Source: Niveibacterium terrae (GTDB lineage: Bacteria; Pseudomonadota; Gammaproteobacteria; Burkholderiales; Rhodocyclaceae). Taken from it: a stretch of 64,000 bases of DNA. This document shows, piece after piece, positions 30,160-39,607 of this stretch. Numbering within the stretch: the stretch's first letter is position 1; each line of letters begins with the position of its first letter. The stretch lies in assembly GCF_048213115.1 (NCBI RefSeq), contig NZ_CP172404.1, positions 1,984,001 to 2,048,000 of the forward strand, in the 5' to 3' direction. The position numbers were made by a program, and so were the translations under genes. The notes beneath the pieces were generated by a model. It was not told the DNA's origin and searched no databases. It saw only the letters and a list, made by a program, of their open reading frames with translations.

Positions 30160-33009
30160 ATGATGATGAAAGAGTTTCAGACGAACTCCTATCTGTTCGG
30201 TAGCAACGCTCCGTTCATCGAGGAACTCTACGAGTCCTACCTCGATAATCCGGCGAGCGTTCCCGAACAGTGGAGGGACTATTTCGATGCGCTGCAGATC
30301 ATGCCGGGAGCGGCGGCGCACGATGTCGCGCACGCACCGGTCATCGCATCATTTGCAGAGTTGGCCAAGCTGGGCAAGACCGGCGTTGCGCCGGGGGCGG
30401 TCGCCGACAAGCGGCAGATAGGCGTGCTGCAGATGATCAGCGCCTACCGCTTCCTCGGCAACCGCTGGGCGCAGATCGACCCGTTGAGGCGGCAGGAACG
30501 ACCGCAGATCGCCGAGCTCGAGCCTTCCTTCTACGGCTTCACCGAAGCGGATCTGAGCCAGGTCTTCCACACGGGATCGTTTCACTTCTCGGGCGGCCAC
30601 CAGGCCAGCCTGCGCGAGATCATCGCCGCACTGCGCGAGACCTACTGCGCGTCGGTCGCGGTCGAGTACATGTATCTGAGCGACATCTCGCAGAAGCGCT
30701 GGATACAGTCGCGCATCGAACCGACCCGGGCGCGTCCGTCCTTTTCGCTGGCGCAGAAGAAGCACATCCTGGAGCGGCTGACCGCGGCCGAGACGCTCGA
30801 AAAGTATCTGCACACCCGCTATGTCGGCCAGAAGCGCTTCTCGCTCGAAGGCGGCGAGTCGACGATCGTCGCGCTCGACGCGGTGATCAACCAGGCCGGC
30901 AGCCAGGGCGTGCAGGAGATCGTGATCGGCATGGCCCACCGCGGGCGTCTGAACGTGCTGGTCAACACGCTGGGCAAGAGTCCGGCGATGCTGTTCTCCG
31001 AATTCGAAGGCAAGCACGCGGCCGATCTGTCGGCCGGCGACGTCAAGTACCATTTGGGCTTCTCGTCCGACGTCAGCACTCCGGGGGGCGGCGTGCACCT
31101 GACCCTCGCCTTCAACCCGTCCCACTTGGAGATCGTCAACCCGGTCGTCCAGGGTTCGGTCTATGCGCGCCAGCAGCGGCGCAGCGCCGAGAGCCGGACC
31201 CAGGCGATGTCCCTGCTGATCCACGGCGATGCCGCGGTCGCGGGCCAGGGCGTCAATCAGGAAACGCTGAACTTCTCGCAGACCCGCGGTTTTTCGACTG
31301 GCGGCACGGTCCATATCGTCGTCAACAACCAGATCGGCTTCACGACCTCGGATCCGCGCGACATCCGCTCTTCGCTGTACTGCACCGACGTGTTCAAGAT
31401 GGTCGAAGCGCCGATCTTCCACGTCAATGGCGACGACCCGGAAGCGGTCGCGATGGTCGCCCAGCTCGCGGTCGAGTTCCGCCAGCAGTTCCACAAGGAC
31501 GTCGTCATCGACATCGTCTGCTATCGCAAGCTCGGTCACAACGAGCAGGACGAGCCGATGGTGACCCAGCCCTTGATGTACAAGAAGATCAACGCACATC
31601 CGGGAACCCGCAAGCTCTACGGCGACAAGCTCGTCGCCCAAGGGGCCTGTTCGGCGGAGGAACCCGAACAGCAGATCCGCGATTTCCGCTCGGCGCTCGA
31701 TCGCGGCGAGCTGCTCTATAACCCCGTCTTGTCGGGCTATACGCGCAAGTATGCGCAGGACTGGTCGCCCTATCTGAACCACGAATACACCGATGCCTGC
31801 GACACCTCGGTGCCGGTCGTCGAGATCAAGCGCCTGGCCAATCGGCTGACCGATGTCCCCGCCGATATCGCGCTCCATCCGCGCGTTGCGAAGATCATCG
31901 CCGACCGCCGCGCGATGGGCGAAGGAACGCTGCCTCTGGACTGGGGCATGGCCGAAAACCTCGCCTATGCATCGCTGGTCGCCGAAGGCTTCGGGGTTCG
32001 CCTGTCCGGCCAGGATGCAGGCCGGGGAACCTTCTTCCACCGCCATGCGGTGCTGCACGACCAGAACCGCGAACGCTGGGACGCCGGCAGCTACGTTCCG
32101 CTCGAACACATCCAGCAGGGGCAGGCGCCTTTCACGGTCATCGACTCGGTGCTGTCCGAGAACGCGGTGCTCGGCTTCGAGTACGGCTATGCGACGGCCG
32201 AGCCCAACCAGCTGGTCGTCTGGGAAGCGCAGTTCGGCGACTTCGCGAACGGCGCCCAGGTCGTCATCGACCAGTTCATCAGCTCGGGCGAAGCGAAGTG
32301 GGGACGCCTGTCCGGCATCACGATGCTGCTGCCGCACGGCTACGAAGGGCAGGGGCCCGAGCACTCGTCGGCGCGGCCGGAGCGCTACATGCAGCTCTGC
32401 GCCGAGAACAACTGGCAGGTCTGCATGCCGACCACTCCGGCGCAGATCTTCCACCTGCTGCGCCGGCAGATGGTCAGACCGCTGCGCAAGCCCCTGGTCG
32501 TGATGACGCCCAAGTCGCTGCTCCGCCACAAGGACGCGGTCTCCTCGCTCGCCGAGCTCGGCGAAGGGCAGTTCCGCACCGTGATCGGCGAAACCGATCC
32601 GCTCGCCGCCGACAAGGTCAGACGCATCGTGCTGTGCTCGGGCAAGATCTACTACGAGCTCGTCGCCGAGCGCCGCGCCCGCGGCGAGCAAGACATCGCG
32701 ATCATCCGGATCGAACAGCTCTATCCGTTCCCGAACGACGCTTTCGCGCTCGAGATCGCCAAGTATCCGAACGCGAAGGAGATCGTCTGGTGTCAGGAAG
32801 AGCCGCGCAACCAGGGCAACTGGTACTGGTTCGTCTCCCGGCAGCATCTGGCCCGTTCGCTCTCGGGCGATCACCGGCTCTATCTGGTCAGCCGCGCGGC
32901 CTCGGCTTCGCCGGCGGCCGGCTATTTCGCGAAGCACCAGATGCAGCAGAAGGCGGTCATCGACGGCATCTTCGGCGAACTGAACCAGGATCTGGCGCCC
33001 AACCGTTGA
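30160..33009 (+). CDS. sucA: 2-oxoglutarate dehydrogenase E1 component
   Basis: 949 residues of the thiamine-diphosphate-dependent decarboxylase that starts the 2-oxoglutarate dehydrogenase reaction. The N-terminal NSYLFGSNAPFIEELYESYL segment binds E2; GMAHRGRLNVLVNTLGK, the HGDAA motif, GDDPEAVAMVAQLA and EGQGPEHSSARPERYM are conserved active-site and cofactor sequences. Three consecutive ATG codons and a GTG nine bases before make the start ambiguous by a few residues; AGGTGG fits the first ATG. It is the first gene of odhA-odhB-pspC-like-lpd. Confidence 0.95.
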   Translation: MMMKEFQTNSYLFGSNAPFIEELYESYLDNPASVPEQWRDYFDALQIMPGAAAHDVAHAPVIASFAELAKLGKTGVAPGAVADKRQIGVLQMISAYRFLGNRWAQIDPLRRQERPQIAELEPSFYGFTEADLSQVFHTGSFHFSGGHQASLREIIAALRETYCASVAVEYMYLSDISQKRWIQSRIEPTRARPSFSLAQKKHILERLTAAETLEKYLHTRYVGQKRFSLEGGESTIVALDAVINQAGSQGVQEIVIGMAHRGRLNVLVNTLGKSPAMLFSEFEGKHAADLSAGDVKYHLGFSSDVSTPGGGVHLTLAFNPSHLEIVNPVVQGSVYARQQRRSAESRTQAMSLLIHGDAAVAGQGVNQETLNFSQTRGFSTGGTVHIVVNNQIGFTTSDPRDIRSSLYCTDVFKMVEAPIFHVNGDDPEAVAMVAQLAVEFRQQFHKDVVIDIVCYRKLGHNEQDEPMVTQPLMYKKINAHPGTRKLYGDKLVAQGACSAEEPEQQIRDFRSALDRGELLYNPVLSGYTRKYAQDWSPYLNHEYTDACDTSVPVVEIKRLANRLTDVPADIALHPRVAKIIADRRAMGEGTLPLDWGMAENLAYASLVAEGFGVRLSGQDAGRGTFFHRHAVLHDQNRERWDAGSYVPLEHIQQGQAPFTVIDSVLSENAVLGFEYGYATAEPNQLVVWEAQFGDFANGAQVVIDQFISSGEAKWGRLSGITMLLPHGYEGQGPEHSSARPERYMQLCAENNWQVCMPTTPAQIFHLLRRQMVRPLRKPLVVMTPKSLLRHKDAVSSLAELGEGQFRTVIGETDPLAADKVRRIVLCSGKIYYELVAERRARGEQDIAIIRIEQLYPFPNDAFALEIAKYPNAKEIVWCQEEPRNQGNWYWFVSRQHLARSLSGDHRLYLVSRAASASPAAGYFAKHQMQQKAVIDGIFGELNQDLAPNR

Positions 33010-33040
33010 GGCTGGGGCATCAAAGAACAAGAGGAATACG

Positions 33041-34273
33041 ATGATCATCGAAGTCAAGGTGCCCCAGCTCTCCGAATCAGTGTCCGAAGCGACCCTGGTC
33101 AGCTGGCGCAAGAAAGAGGGCGATCGGGTCTCGCGCGACGAGAACCTGATCGATATCGAAACCGACAAGGTCGTACTGGAGATCCCGGCGCCCCAGGACG
33201 GCGTGCTGGTCAGGATCCTGCGCGGCAACGGCTCCGCGGTCGCCAGCGGCGATGTGATCGCCCAGATCGACTCCGAGGCCAAGGCTGCAGATGCGGCGGC
33301 GCAGCCCGCCACCGCGGCAAGGTCCTCCGCTTCCTCCTCCGGCCTCGGTCCAGCCGCGCGCAAGATCCTCGCCGAGAAGGGAATCGATGCAGCTCAGGTG
33401 ACGGGCAGCGGCCCGGGCGGGCGGATCACCAAGGCTGATGCGCTCGCCGCGAGCGCGCCCGCCGTGCCTGTACCCCCGGCGGTACCGGTTCTGCAGCAGG
33501 TTGCCGCCTCGGTCGAGAAGGCGGTGCTGCCCCAGCCTCCGGTTCCGGCCGCGGTCGAGGCGGTGCTCGCCGACCGTCCCGAACAGCGGGTGCCGATCAG
33601 CCGGCTGCGCGCCCGGATCGCCGAGCGGCTGCTGCAGTCTCAATCCAGCAACGCGATCCTGACCACCTTCAACGAAGTGAACATGGCGCCGGTCATGGAG
33701 CTGAGGAAGAAGTATCAGGAGCGCTTCGAGAAGGAATACGGAGTACGCCTGGGCTTCATGTCTTTCTTTGTCAAGGCGGCCGTTGCGGCGCTGAAGAAGT
33801 ATCCGGTGCTGAACGCGTCGATTGACGGCAACGAGATCATCTATCACGGCTACTACGACATCGGCATCGCGGTCGGCTCGCCGCGCGGCCTGGTCGTGCC
33901 CATCCTGCGCAACGCCGAGCAGATGAGCATTGCCGACATCGAGAAGAAGATCGCCGAGTTCGGAGCCAAGGCGAAGGAAGGCAAACTCGCCATCGAGGAG
34001 CTGACCGGAGGCACGTTCTCGATCTCGAACGGCGGCGTGTTTGGCTCGATGCTCTCGACGCCGATCATCAATCCGCCCCAGTCAGCGATTCTTGGCATCC
34101 ACGCGACGCGCGACCGCCCCGTCGTCGAGAACGGCGAGATCGTGATTCGCCCGATCAACTATCTGGCGATGTCCTATGACCACCGGATCATCGACGGACG
34201 CGAAGCGGTGCTGGGCCTTGTCGCGATCAAGGAAGCGCTGGAAGACCCGGCGCGCCTGCTGCTGGGAATCTGA
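33041..34273 (+). CDS. sucB: 2-oxoglutarate dehydrogenase E2, dihydrolipoyl succinyltransferase
   Basis: 410 residues. A single lipoyl domain carries the modified Lys in IDIETDKVVLEIPAP (near residue 44). An Ala/Pro-rich linker follows, then the peripheral subunit-binding domain (AARKILAEKGIDAAQVTGSG), a second linker and the catalytic core ending with MSYDHRIIDGREAV, which holds the active His and Asp. It transfers the succinyl group to CoA. 31 bases after E1; the next ORF starts 13 bases after its stop. Confidence 0.95.
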   Translation: MIIEVKVPQLSESVSEATLVSWRKKEGDRVSRDENLIDIETDKVVLEIPAPQDGVLVRILRGNGSAVASGDVIAQIDSEAKAADAAAQPATAARSSASSSGLGPAARKILAEKGIDAAQVTGSGPGGRITKADALAASAPAVPVPPAVPVLQQVAASVEKAVLPQPPVPAAVEAVLADRPEQRVPISRLRARIAERLLQSQSSNAILTTFNEVNMAPVMELRKKYQERFEKEYGVRLGFMSFFVKAAVAALKKYPVLNASIDGNEIIYHGYYDIGIAVGSPRGLVVPILRNAEQMSIADIEKKIAEFGAKAKEGKLAIEELTGGTFSISNGGVFGSMLSTPIINPPQSAILGIHATRDRPVVENGEIVIRPINYLAMSYDHRIIDGREAVLGLVAIKEALEDPARLLLGI

Positions 34274-34286
34274 AACGGAGGACAAG

Positions 34287-34604
34287 ATGTCTGTCAGCGA
34301 CGAAGTTGCGAAACTGCATCAACTGAAGGAAGCAGGAGCGCTATCTGAGGCGGAGTTCGCCCAGGCCAAGAGCCGCTTGCTCGGCGGCGGGCCCGGGGAG
34401 GCTGGCGAGTGGCGCGTCAACGGCCTGCGCCGCTCGAAGAGCGATCGCTGGCTGGGCGGGGTCTGCGGCGGGATCGCACGGATGACCGGCGTCGAGGCCT
34501 GGATCTGGCGCCTTCTGTGGACGCTGTCGGTCTTCTGTGCCGGAGTGGGCCTTCTCGCCTACATCCTGTGCTGGATTTTCATACCGGAGGAGGAGGCCGC
34601 GTGA
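34287..34604 (+). CDS. SHOCT/PspC-domain small membrane protein inside the odh operon
   Basis: 105 residues. An N-terminal SHOCT-like helix pair (EVAKLHQLKEAGALSEAEFA, then QAKSRLL) is joined to a PspC domain: RRSKSDRWLGGVCGGIAR, IWRLLWTLSVF and a hydrophobic helix ending ILCWIFIPEEE. PspC proteins sit in the inner membrane and are linked to envelope stress. The gene has its own GGAGG and is spaced 13 bases after sucB and 31 before lpd, so it is co-transcribed with a metabolic complex. Why is unclear. Confidence 0.85.
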   Translation: MSVSDEVAKLHQLKEAGALSEAEFAQAKSRLLGGGPGEAGEWRVNGLRRSKSDRWLGGVCGGIARMTGVEAWIWRLLWTLSVFCAGVGLLAYILCWIFIPEEEAA

Positions 34605-34635
34605 GCGGATCCCACCGGACAAAAGGGAGCATTTG

Positions 34636-36060
34636 ATGGCTCAGGAATTCGATGTGCTGGTGATCGGCGGTGGCCCCGCCGGTTATGTCGCGGCAATTCG
34701 CGCCGCTCAACTGGGCTTGAAGACGGCCTGCTGCGAGTTCAGCCCCTATGCCGACCCGAAGGGCCTGCCGAGGCTGGGCGGCACCTGCCTCAATGTCGGC
34801 TGCATTCCGTCCAAGGCCTTGCTGCACTCGTCCGAGCTGTATTTCGAGGCGAGCCACGCCTTCATCATGCACGGCATCAATGCCGAAGGCGTCAGCATCG
34901 ACGTCCCTTCGATGATCCGTCGCAAGGACAATATCGTCACCCAGCTGACCCAGGGCATCAAGGGCCTGTTCAAGAAGTACAAGGTCAGCTTTCTTCCCGG
35001 CAAGGGCAGCTTCGTCAGTGAGGCGGACGGGCTCTGGAAGATGAAGGTCGGCGACGACGAAGTGCTGGCCCGCAACGTGATCGTCGCGACCGGCTCGCGC
35101 CCGCGCACGCTTCCCGGCATCGATGTCGACAACGTGAACATCCTCGACAACGAGGGCGCGCTGCAGCTCGCCGAAGTGCCCAAGCGTCTGGGCGTGATCG
35201 GCGCTGGCGTGATCGGTCTGGAGATGAGCAGCGTCTGGCAGCGTCTGGGCTCGGAGGTCACGATACTCGAAGCGGCCGGCGACTTTCTCTCCGGGGCCGA
35301 TGCGGCGCTTGCGAAGGAAGCCTGGAAGATTTTCACGAACAAGCAGGCTCTGAAGATCTCGCTGGGTGTGCAGATCCGCAAGGTCGAACAGGCCAAGGGC
35401 GCAATCCGCGTCGAATACGAGAACGAGGAGGGCGAGCAGATCCTCGACTGCGACAAGCTGATCGTTGCGGTCGGTCGCGTCGCGAACACCGAAGGGCTGA
35501 ACGCCGCGGCGGTGGGGCTTTCGCTCGACGAGCGTGGACGCATTCTCGTCGATGATCACTGCGCGACGCGCCTGCCCCGGGTCTGGGCGGTCGGCGACGT
35601 GGTCCGCGGCCCGATGCTCGCGCACAAGGGTATGGATGAAGGCGTGATGGTCGCCGAGCGCATCGCCGGTCAGGCGGGCCATTGCAACTACGCGACGATC
35701 CCCTGGGTCATGTACACCCAGCCCGAGATCGCCTGGGTCGGCAAGACTGAGCAGGCGCTCAAGGATGAGGGGGTTCCCTTCAAGGCTGGGCAGGTTCCCT
35801 TCCTCGCGAACGGGCGGGCGCTGGGGCAGGGCGACACGAGCGGCTTCGTCAAGGTTCTCGCACACGCCGAGACCGACCAGATCCTCGGCGTCCATATCAT
35901 CGGCGGCAACGCGTCCGAGATGATCGCTGAGGCGGTTTTGGCGATGGAGTTCGGTGCCTCGTCCGAGGACATCGCGCGCACGACTCACGCTCACCCGACC
36001 CTGTCGGAAGTAATGCACGAAGCTTCGCTCGCGGTCAGCAAGAGGGCGCTGCACTTCTGA
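34636..36060 (+). CDS. lpdA: Dihydrolipoyl dehydrogenase (E3)
   Basis: 474 residues. FAD-binding VLVIGGGPAGYVAAIRAAQL, the redox disulfide in GGTCLNVGCIPSKALL, the NAD-binding GVIGAGVIGLEMSSVWQRLG, and the C-terminal catalytic HAHPTLSEVMHEA are all intact. It reoxidises the lipoyl groups of E2. GGGAG precedes the ATG at 34636, and the frame open upstream of it runs into the PspC-like gene. The lpd-last order is the standard one for this operon. Confidence 0.95.
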   Translation: MAQEFDVLVIGGGPAGYVAAIRAAQLGLKTACCEFSPYADPKGLPRLGGTCLNVGCIPSKALLHSSELYFEASHAFIMHGINAEGVSIDVPSMIRRKDNIVTQLTQGIKGLFKKYKVSFLPGKGSFVSEADGLWKMKVGDDEVLARNVIVATGSRPRTLPGIDVDNVNILDNEGALQLAEVPKRLGVIGAGVIGLEMSSVWQRLGSEVTILEAAGDFLSGADAALAKEAWKIFTNKQALKISLGVQIRKVEQAKGAIRVEYENEEGEQILDCDKLIVAVGRVANTEGLNAAAVGLSLDERGRILVDDHCATRLPRVWAVGDVVRGPMLAHKGMDEGVMVAERIAGQAGHCNYATIPWVMYTQPEIAWVGKTEQALKDEGVPFKAGQVPFLANGRALGQGDTSGFVKVLAHAETDQILGVHIIGGNASEMIAEAVLAMEFGASSEDIARTTHAHPTLSEVMHEASLAVSKRALHF

Positions 36061-36073
36061 TCGACTCCTTCCT

Positions 36074-36108
36074 GCCGCACCGCAGATCTGCGCGATCCGC
36101 GGTGCGGC
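36074..36108 (+). terminator. Strong hairpin after the odh operon
   Basis: GCCGCACCGC and GCGGTGCGGC form a perfect 10-bp stem around a 15-base loop, 13 bases after the lpd stop. There is no U-tract, so it may be an mRNA 3'-end stabiliser or a factor-assisted terminator. Confidence 0.5.
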
Positions 36109-36163
36109 TGCCGTCAGCGGCGCCGGGCGTGCTAGGATCGGGCGCTAGCCCAATGCCCCCGCC

Positions 36164-38122
36164 ATGATCGAACTCGCTTCAATATTCGCCGAAGACGGAA
36201 CCCTGGCCCGTCACCTGCCTGGCTATCGCCCGCGCGCGCAACAGCTGGAGATGGCACAGTCCATCGCCGCTGCAATCCAGGGCAACCGGGTCCTCGTCGC
36301 CGAGGCGGGAACGGGGACCGGGAAGACCTACGCGTATCTGGTACCGGCCCTGCTCTCGGGCAGCAAGGTCATTCTCTCGACCGGCACCAAGACGCTCCAG
36401 GATCAGCTCTTCCACCGCGACCTGCCGGCCGTGCGCGATGCGCTCAAAAGGCCGGTCAGCATCGCGCTGCTCAAGGGCCGGGCCAACTACGTCTGCCCCT
36501 ACCACCTGGAGCGCGCGCAGAGCGAAGGGCGTTTTCAGAGCCTCGAAGACGCTCAGGCCATCCATCAGATCGCGCGCTGGGCCAAACGCACCCAGACCGG
36601 CGACAAGGCCGAGTGCAACGAAGTACCCGAGGACTCGATGGCCTGGCTTTCGGCGACCTCGACGCGCGAGAACTGTCTGGGGCAGGACTGCCCCCACGTC
36701 AAGGATTGTTTCGTGCTGGCTGCACGGCGCACAGCCCAGGAATCCGAGGTCGTCGTCGTCAATCACCATCTGTTCTTCGCCGACGTGATGCTGCGCGATG
36801 AAGGGCTGGCCGAGCTGCTGCCGACCTGCAACACGGTGATCTTCGACGAGGCGCACCAATTGCCCGAGACCGCGAGCCTTTTCTTTGGCGAGAGCGTCTC
36901 GACCGGACAGCTGCTCGATCTTGCGCGCGACACCCGCGCCGAAGCGATGGTCGGCGCGAAGGATTTCATGCCGTTGCAGGACGCGACGCGCAGTCTGGAG
37001 AAGGCGGCGCGCGATCTCAGGCTCGCGCTGCCGGGCGAGAACCTGAGGTTGGGCGCAGCCCAGCTCGACGAGCTCGTCGGACTCGCCCCGGCGCTGGGTC
37101 GGCTGGAGGACGAGATGACCCGCTTCGTTGCGCTGCTGGAGAGCCAGGCAGAGCGCTCGGAAGGGCTGCAGCGCTGCTGGGAGCGTTCGACCGAGCTCGC
37201 CGACCGACTCGCGCGCTGGCGCCTGCCACCCGGGCCCGAGATCGTCCGCTGGGCCGAGCTCTACAGCCAGTCGGCTTCGTTGAACGCGACGCCTCTGCAT
37301 GTCGCGGGCTTGTTCCGCAAGCAGATAGAAGGGTGCGCGCGGGCCTGGATCTTCACATCGGCGACTCTGGCGGTCGGTCGCGATTTTCGCCATTACTGCG
37401 CCGAGCTGGGCCTTGATGCTCTCGATCCCCCGCCCGAGACCGCGCTGTGGGGTAGCCCCTTCCACTACGCCGAGCAAGCTCTGCTCTATGCGCCCTCGGG
37501 CATGCCCGACCCGAACAGCCGCGACTACATCGATGCAGTCGTCGAGGCGGCCTGGCCGGCGATCTGTGCCGCGAAGGGCCGGGCCTTCGTTTTGTGCACC
37601 TCGCTGCGCGCGATGCAGCGCATCCATGCCGAGCTGCAGAGCCGCGTCGAGCGCGACGGACTCGGCTTTCCGATGCTGCTGCAGGGGCAGGGCTCGCGCA
37701 CCGAGCTGCTCGAACGCTTTCGCCGCCTCGGCAATGCGATCCTCGTCGCGAGCCAGAGCTTCTGGGAAGGCGTCGATGTGCCGGGCGATGCGCTCTCGCT
37801 GGTCGTCATCGACAAGCTGCCTTTCGCGCCGCCCGACGATCCGTTGCTCGCAGCCCGGATCGCCGCGATGCGCGAGGAGGGGCGCAATCCATTCATGGAA
37901 TACCAGCTTCCCCGTGCGGTCATCAACGTCAAGCAGGGAGCGGGGCGCTTGATCCGCAGCGAACACGACCGCGGCGTGCTGATGATCTGCGACCCGCGGA
38001 TGATCGAGAAGCCCTATGGCCGCCGAGTCTGGCAGAGCCTGCCGCCGATGAAGCGAACCCGCTCGCGCGAAGAGGTGATCGCTTTTCTCGCTGCGCTGCC
38101 GCCGCCGGGCGGCGAGGGCTGA
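36164..38122 (+). CDS. yoaA: DinG/YoaA-family ATP-dependent DNA helicase
   Basis: 652 residues of an XPD-like superfamily 2 helicase that unwinds 5'-3'. Walker A is AEAGTGTGKTYAYLVPAL and motif II is VIFDEAHQLPETA. Four cysteines that hold the [4Fe-4S] cluster lie between them (one in NYVCPYHLE, three in NCLGQDCPHVKDCFV). Motif VI region: NVKQGAGRLIRSEHDRGVL. Length fits YoaA (636) better than DinG (716). Single gene with a terminator directly after it. Confidence 0.88.
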   Translation: MIELASIFAEDGTLARHLPGYRPRAQQLEMAQSIAAAIQGNRVLVAEAGTGTGKTYAYLVPALLSGSKVILSTGTKTLQDQLFHRDLPAVRDALKRPVSIALLKGRANYVCPYHLERAQSEGRFQSLEDAQAIHQIARWAKRTQTGDKAECNEVPEDSMAWLSATSTRENCLGQDCPHVKDCFVLAARRTAQESEVVVVNHHLFFADVMLRDEGLAELLPTCNTVIFDEAHQLPETASLFFGESVSTGQLLDLARDTRAEAMVGAKDFMPLQDATRSLEKAARDLRLALPGENLRLGAAQLDELVGLAPALGRLEDEMTRFVALLESQAERSEGLQRCWERSTELADRLARWRLPPGPEIVRWAELYSQSASLNATPLHVAGLFRKQIEGCARAWIFTSATLAVGRDFRHYCAELGLDALDPPPETALWGSPFHYAEQALLYAPSGMPDPNSRDYIDAVVEAAWPAICAAKGRAFVLCTSLRAMQRIHAELQSRVERDGLGFPMLLQGQGSRTELLERFRRLGNAILVASQSFWEGVDVPGDALSLVVIDKLPFAPPDDPLLAARIAAMREEGRNPFMEYQLPRAVINVKQGAGRLIRSEHDRGVLMICDPRMIEKPYGRRVWQSLPPMKRTRSREEVIAFLAALPPPGGEG

Positions 38123-38130
38123 ACGCGGAC

Positions 38131-38158
38131 AAAAAAAGCGGCCCGAGGGCCGCTTTTT
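38131..38158. terminator. Bidirectional intrinsic terminator
   Basis: GCGGCCC-GA-GGGCCGC with an A-run before and a T-run after, between the helicase gene and the convergent parvulin gene. Confidence 0.9.
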
Positions 38159-38172
38159 CTGATGCGTATCGC

Positions 38173-38994
38173 TTACTGAACCTTGGACTTCTTCATCAGC
38201 TCGGCGATGTGCTTCTCGATCGCTTGCTGCTGCATCCGTTGCTTCAGTTGCGGCTTGACCTGATCGAACGGAGGAGGCGTCGCATCGCGGACGTCGTCGA
38301 GTTCGATCACATGGTAGCCATACTCGCTCTTGACCGGAGTGGTCGTGTACTTGCCCTTTTCGAGCTTGACCATCGCTTCGGAGAAAGGCTTCACATAGGC
38401 ATCGGTCGAATTCCAGCCCAGATCGCCACCGTTGGCAGCCGATCCGGTGTCCTTCGATTCCTTCGCGAGGTCGGCGAACTTGGCGCCGCCCTTGAGCTTG
38501 GCGATGATCGCCTTGGCGCTCTCTTCCTTGTCGACCAGGATGTGGCGAACCTTGTATTCGCGCTTGGCGTTCTTCGCGACCAGCTTCTGGTATTCCTTCT
38601 TGATGTCCGCGTCGGTGACCGGGTGGGCCTTGACGAAGGTATCGATATAGGAACCGACCAGCGCGGTCTGGCGCAGCATGTCGACGCGGGTCTGGAAGCC
38701 GGGCTTCTTGTCCAGGCCCAGCTTGCGGGCTTCCTGAGCCATCACTTCGCGGCGGACCAGCTCTTCGCGGATCGCCTTTTGCACTTCGGCATTGTTCGGC
38801 GCGCCACGGGCAACCTGGTCTTCGAGGAAGACGTCATAGACGGCCTTGGGGATGGCCTGACCATTGACGGTGGCCAGCACGCCGTTTTTCGCAACCGGAG
38901 CAGCCTTGGGGGCTGCCTTGTCGGCCGCGAACGCCGCACAGGACAGCGCGGCGGCGAGAATACCGACGAGCAGTCGGCTGGAGCGGATTTTCAT
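38173..38994 (-). CDS. Periplasmic parvulin-type peptidyl-prolyl isomerase (SurA/PrsA-like)
   Basis: 273 residues. A Sec signal peptide (ILAAALSCAAFAA, cleavage near residue 23) is followed by a SurA-type N-terminal helical region (ATVNGQAIPKAVYDVFLEDQ). The rotamase domain, ~residues 135-230, has YKVRHILVDKEESAKAIIA, FADLAKESKDTGSAANGGDL and YGYHVIELDDV. It should assist folding of exported proteins. It is one PPIase domain shorter than SurA, like the PpiC-type proteins common in this class. Confidence 0.88.
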   Translation of the reverse strand: MKIRSSRLLVGILAAALSCAAFAADKAAPKAAPVAKNGVLATVNGQAIPKAVYDVFLEDQVARGAPNNAEVQKAIREELVRREVMAQEARKLGLDKKPGFQTRVDMLRQTALVGSYIDTFVKAHPVTDADIKKEYQKLVAKNAKREYKVRHILVDKEESAKAIIAKLKGGAKFADLAKESKDTGSAANGGDLGWNSTDAYVKPFSEAMVKLEKGKYTTTPVKSEYGYHVIELDDVRDATPPPFDQVKPQLKQRMQQQAIEKHIAELMKKSKVQ

Positions 38995-39038
38995 GTAAAA
39001 CCTCTGGGTTGAGATGAGGAAGACTCTCTCGCCGGAAC

Positions 39039-39308
39039 TCAGTGCGCGGACTCGTCCGGGCTGAGCGCCTCTATGGCTAGAGCATGGATTCTATGTGCCA
39101 TCAGGCTTGCAAGTGTGTCATAAACCACGCGATGGCGCGCGACGCGGTTCATTCCGGAGAAGTGCGCGGACACGATCCTCAGCCGGTAATGACCACCTCC
39201 GGAAGCGCCCCGATGCCCTGCATGGCGGCCGCTGTCGTCGGTAATCTCGACGCTGAGCGGGGCCAGAACGGCCAGCGCGGTCCGGATCTCGTCGGCGATT
39301 CCGGACAT
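39039..39308 (-). CDS. bolA: BolA-family protein
   Basis: 89 residues with the BolA fold: ITDDSGRHAGHRGASGGGHY and FSGMNRVARHRVVYDTLASL. BolA proteins bind monothiol glutaredoxins and [2Fe-2S] clusters and affect cell shape and stress response. The gene starts with TGATG on the stop of yciI, completing a three-gene yciB-yciI-bolA chain in which each start overlaps the previous stop by one base. Confidence 0.9.
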   Translation of the reverse strand: MSGIADEIRTALAVLAPLSVEITDDSGRHAGHRGASGGGHYRLRIVSAHFSGMNRVARHRVVYDTLASLMAHRIHALAIEALSPDESAH

Positions 39309-39607
39309 CAGGGAAAGACTTTCTTGAAGGGCTGGACGCGCGTCTCGGCGAACACGCCATGCTCGACATAGGGGTCGGCCGCGAGCCAAGCTTGGGCCTC
39401 GGCGAGCGAAGCGAACTCGGCGACGACGAGGCTGCCGGTGAAGCCGGCCGGACCGGGATCAGGGCTGTCCACGGCCGGCAGAGGGCCGGCGAGCACCAGA
39501 CGACCCGCGTCGAGCAGCGCCTTGAGGCGGGCCAGGTGCGCATCGCGAACCGCCATCCGGGTCGCCAGCGTGCCGGGTTGATCCGTTCCGGTCAGAGCAT
39601 AGAGCAT
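39308..39607 (-). CDS. yciI: YciI-family protein
   Basis: 99 residues of a ferredoxin-like fold: LYALTGTDQPGTLATRMAVR, HLARLKALLDAGRLVLAGPL, AQAWLAADPYVEHGVF and FKKVFP. YciI proteins have a conserved His-Asp pair of unknown catalytic role. Coupled to yciB upstream and bolA downstream through TGATG overlaps. Confidence 0.88.
   Translation of the reverse strand: MLYALTGTDQPGTLATRMAVRDAHLARLKALLDAGRLVLAGPLPAVDSPDPGPAGFTGSLVVAEFASLAEAQAWLAADPYVEHGVFAETRVQPFKKVFP

Noticed and set aside
30349..33363. 1004-codon minus-strand frame opposite sucA
   Set aside because: Shadow of sucA; no recognisable motif, and the opposite strand is a complete, conserved enzyme.
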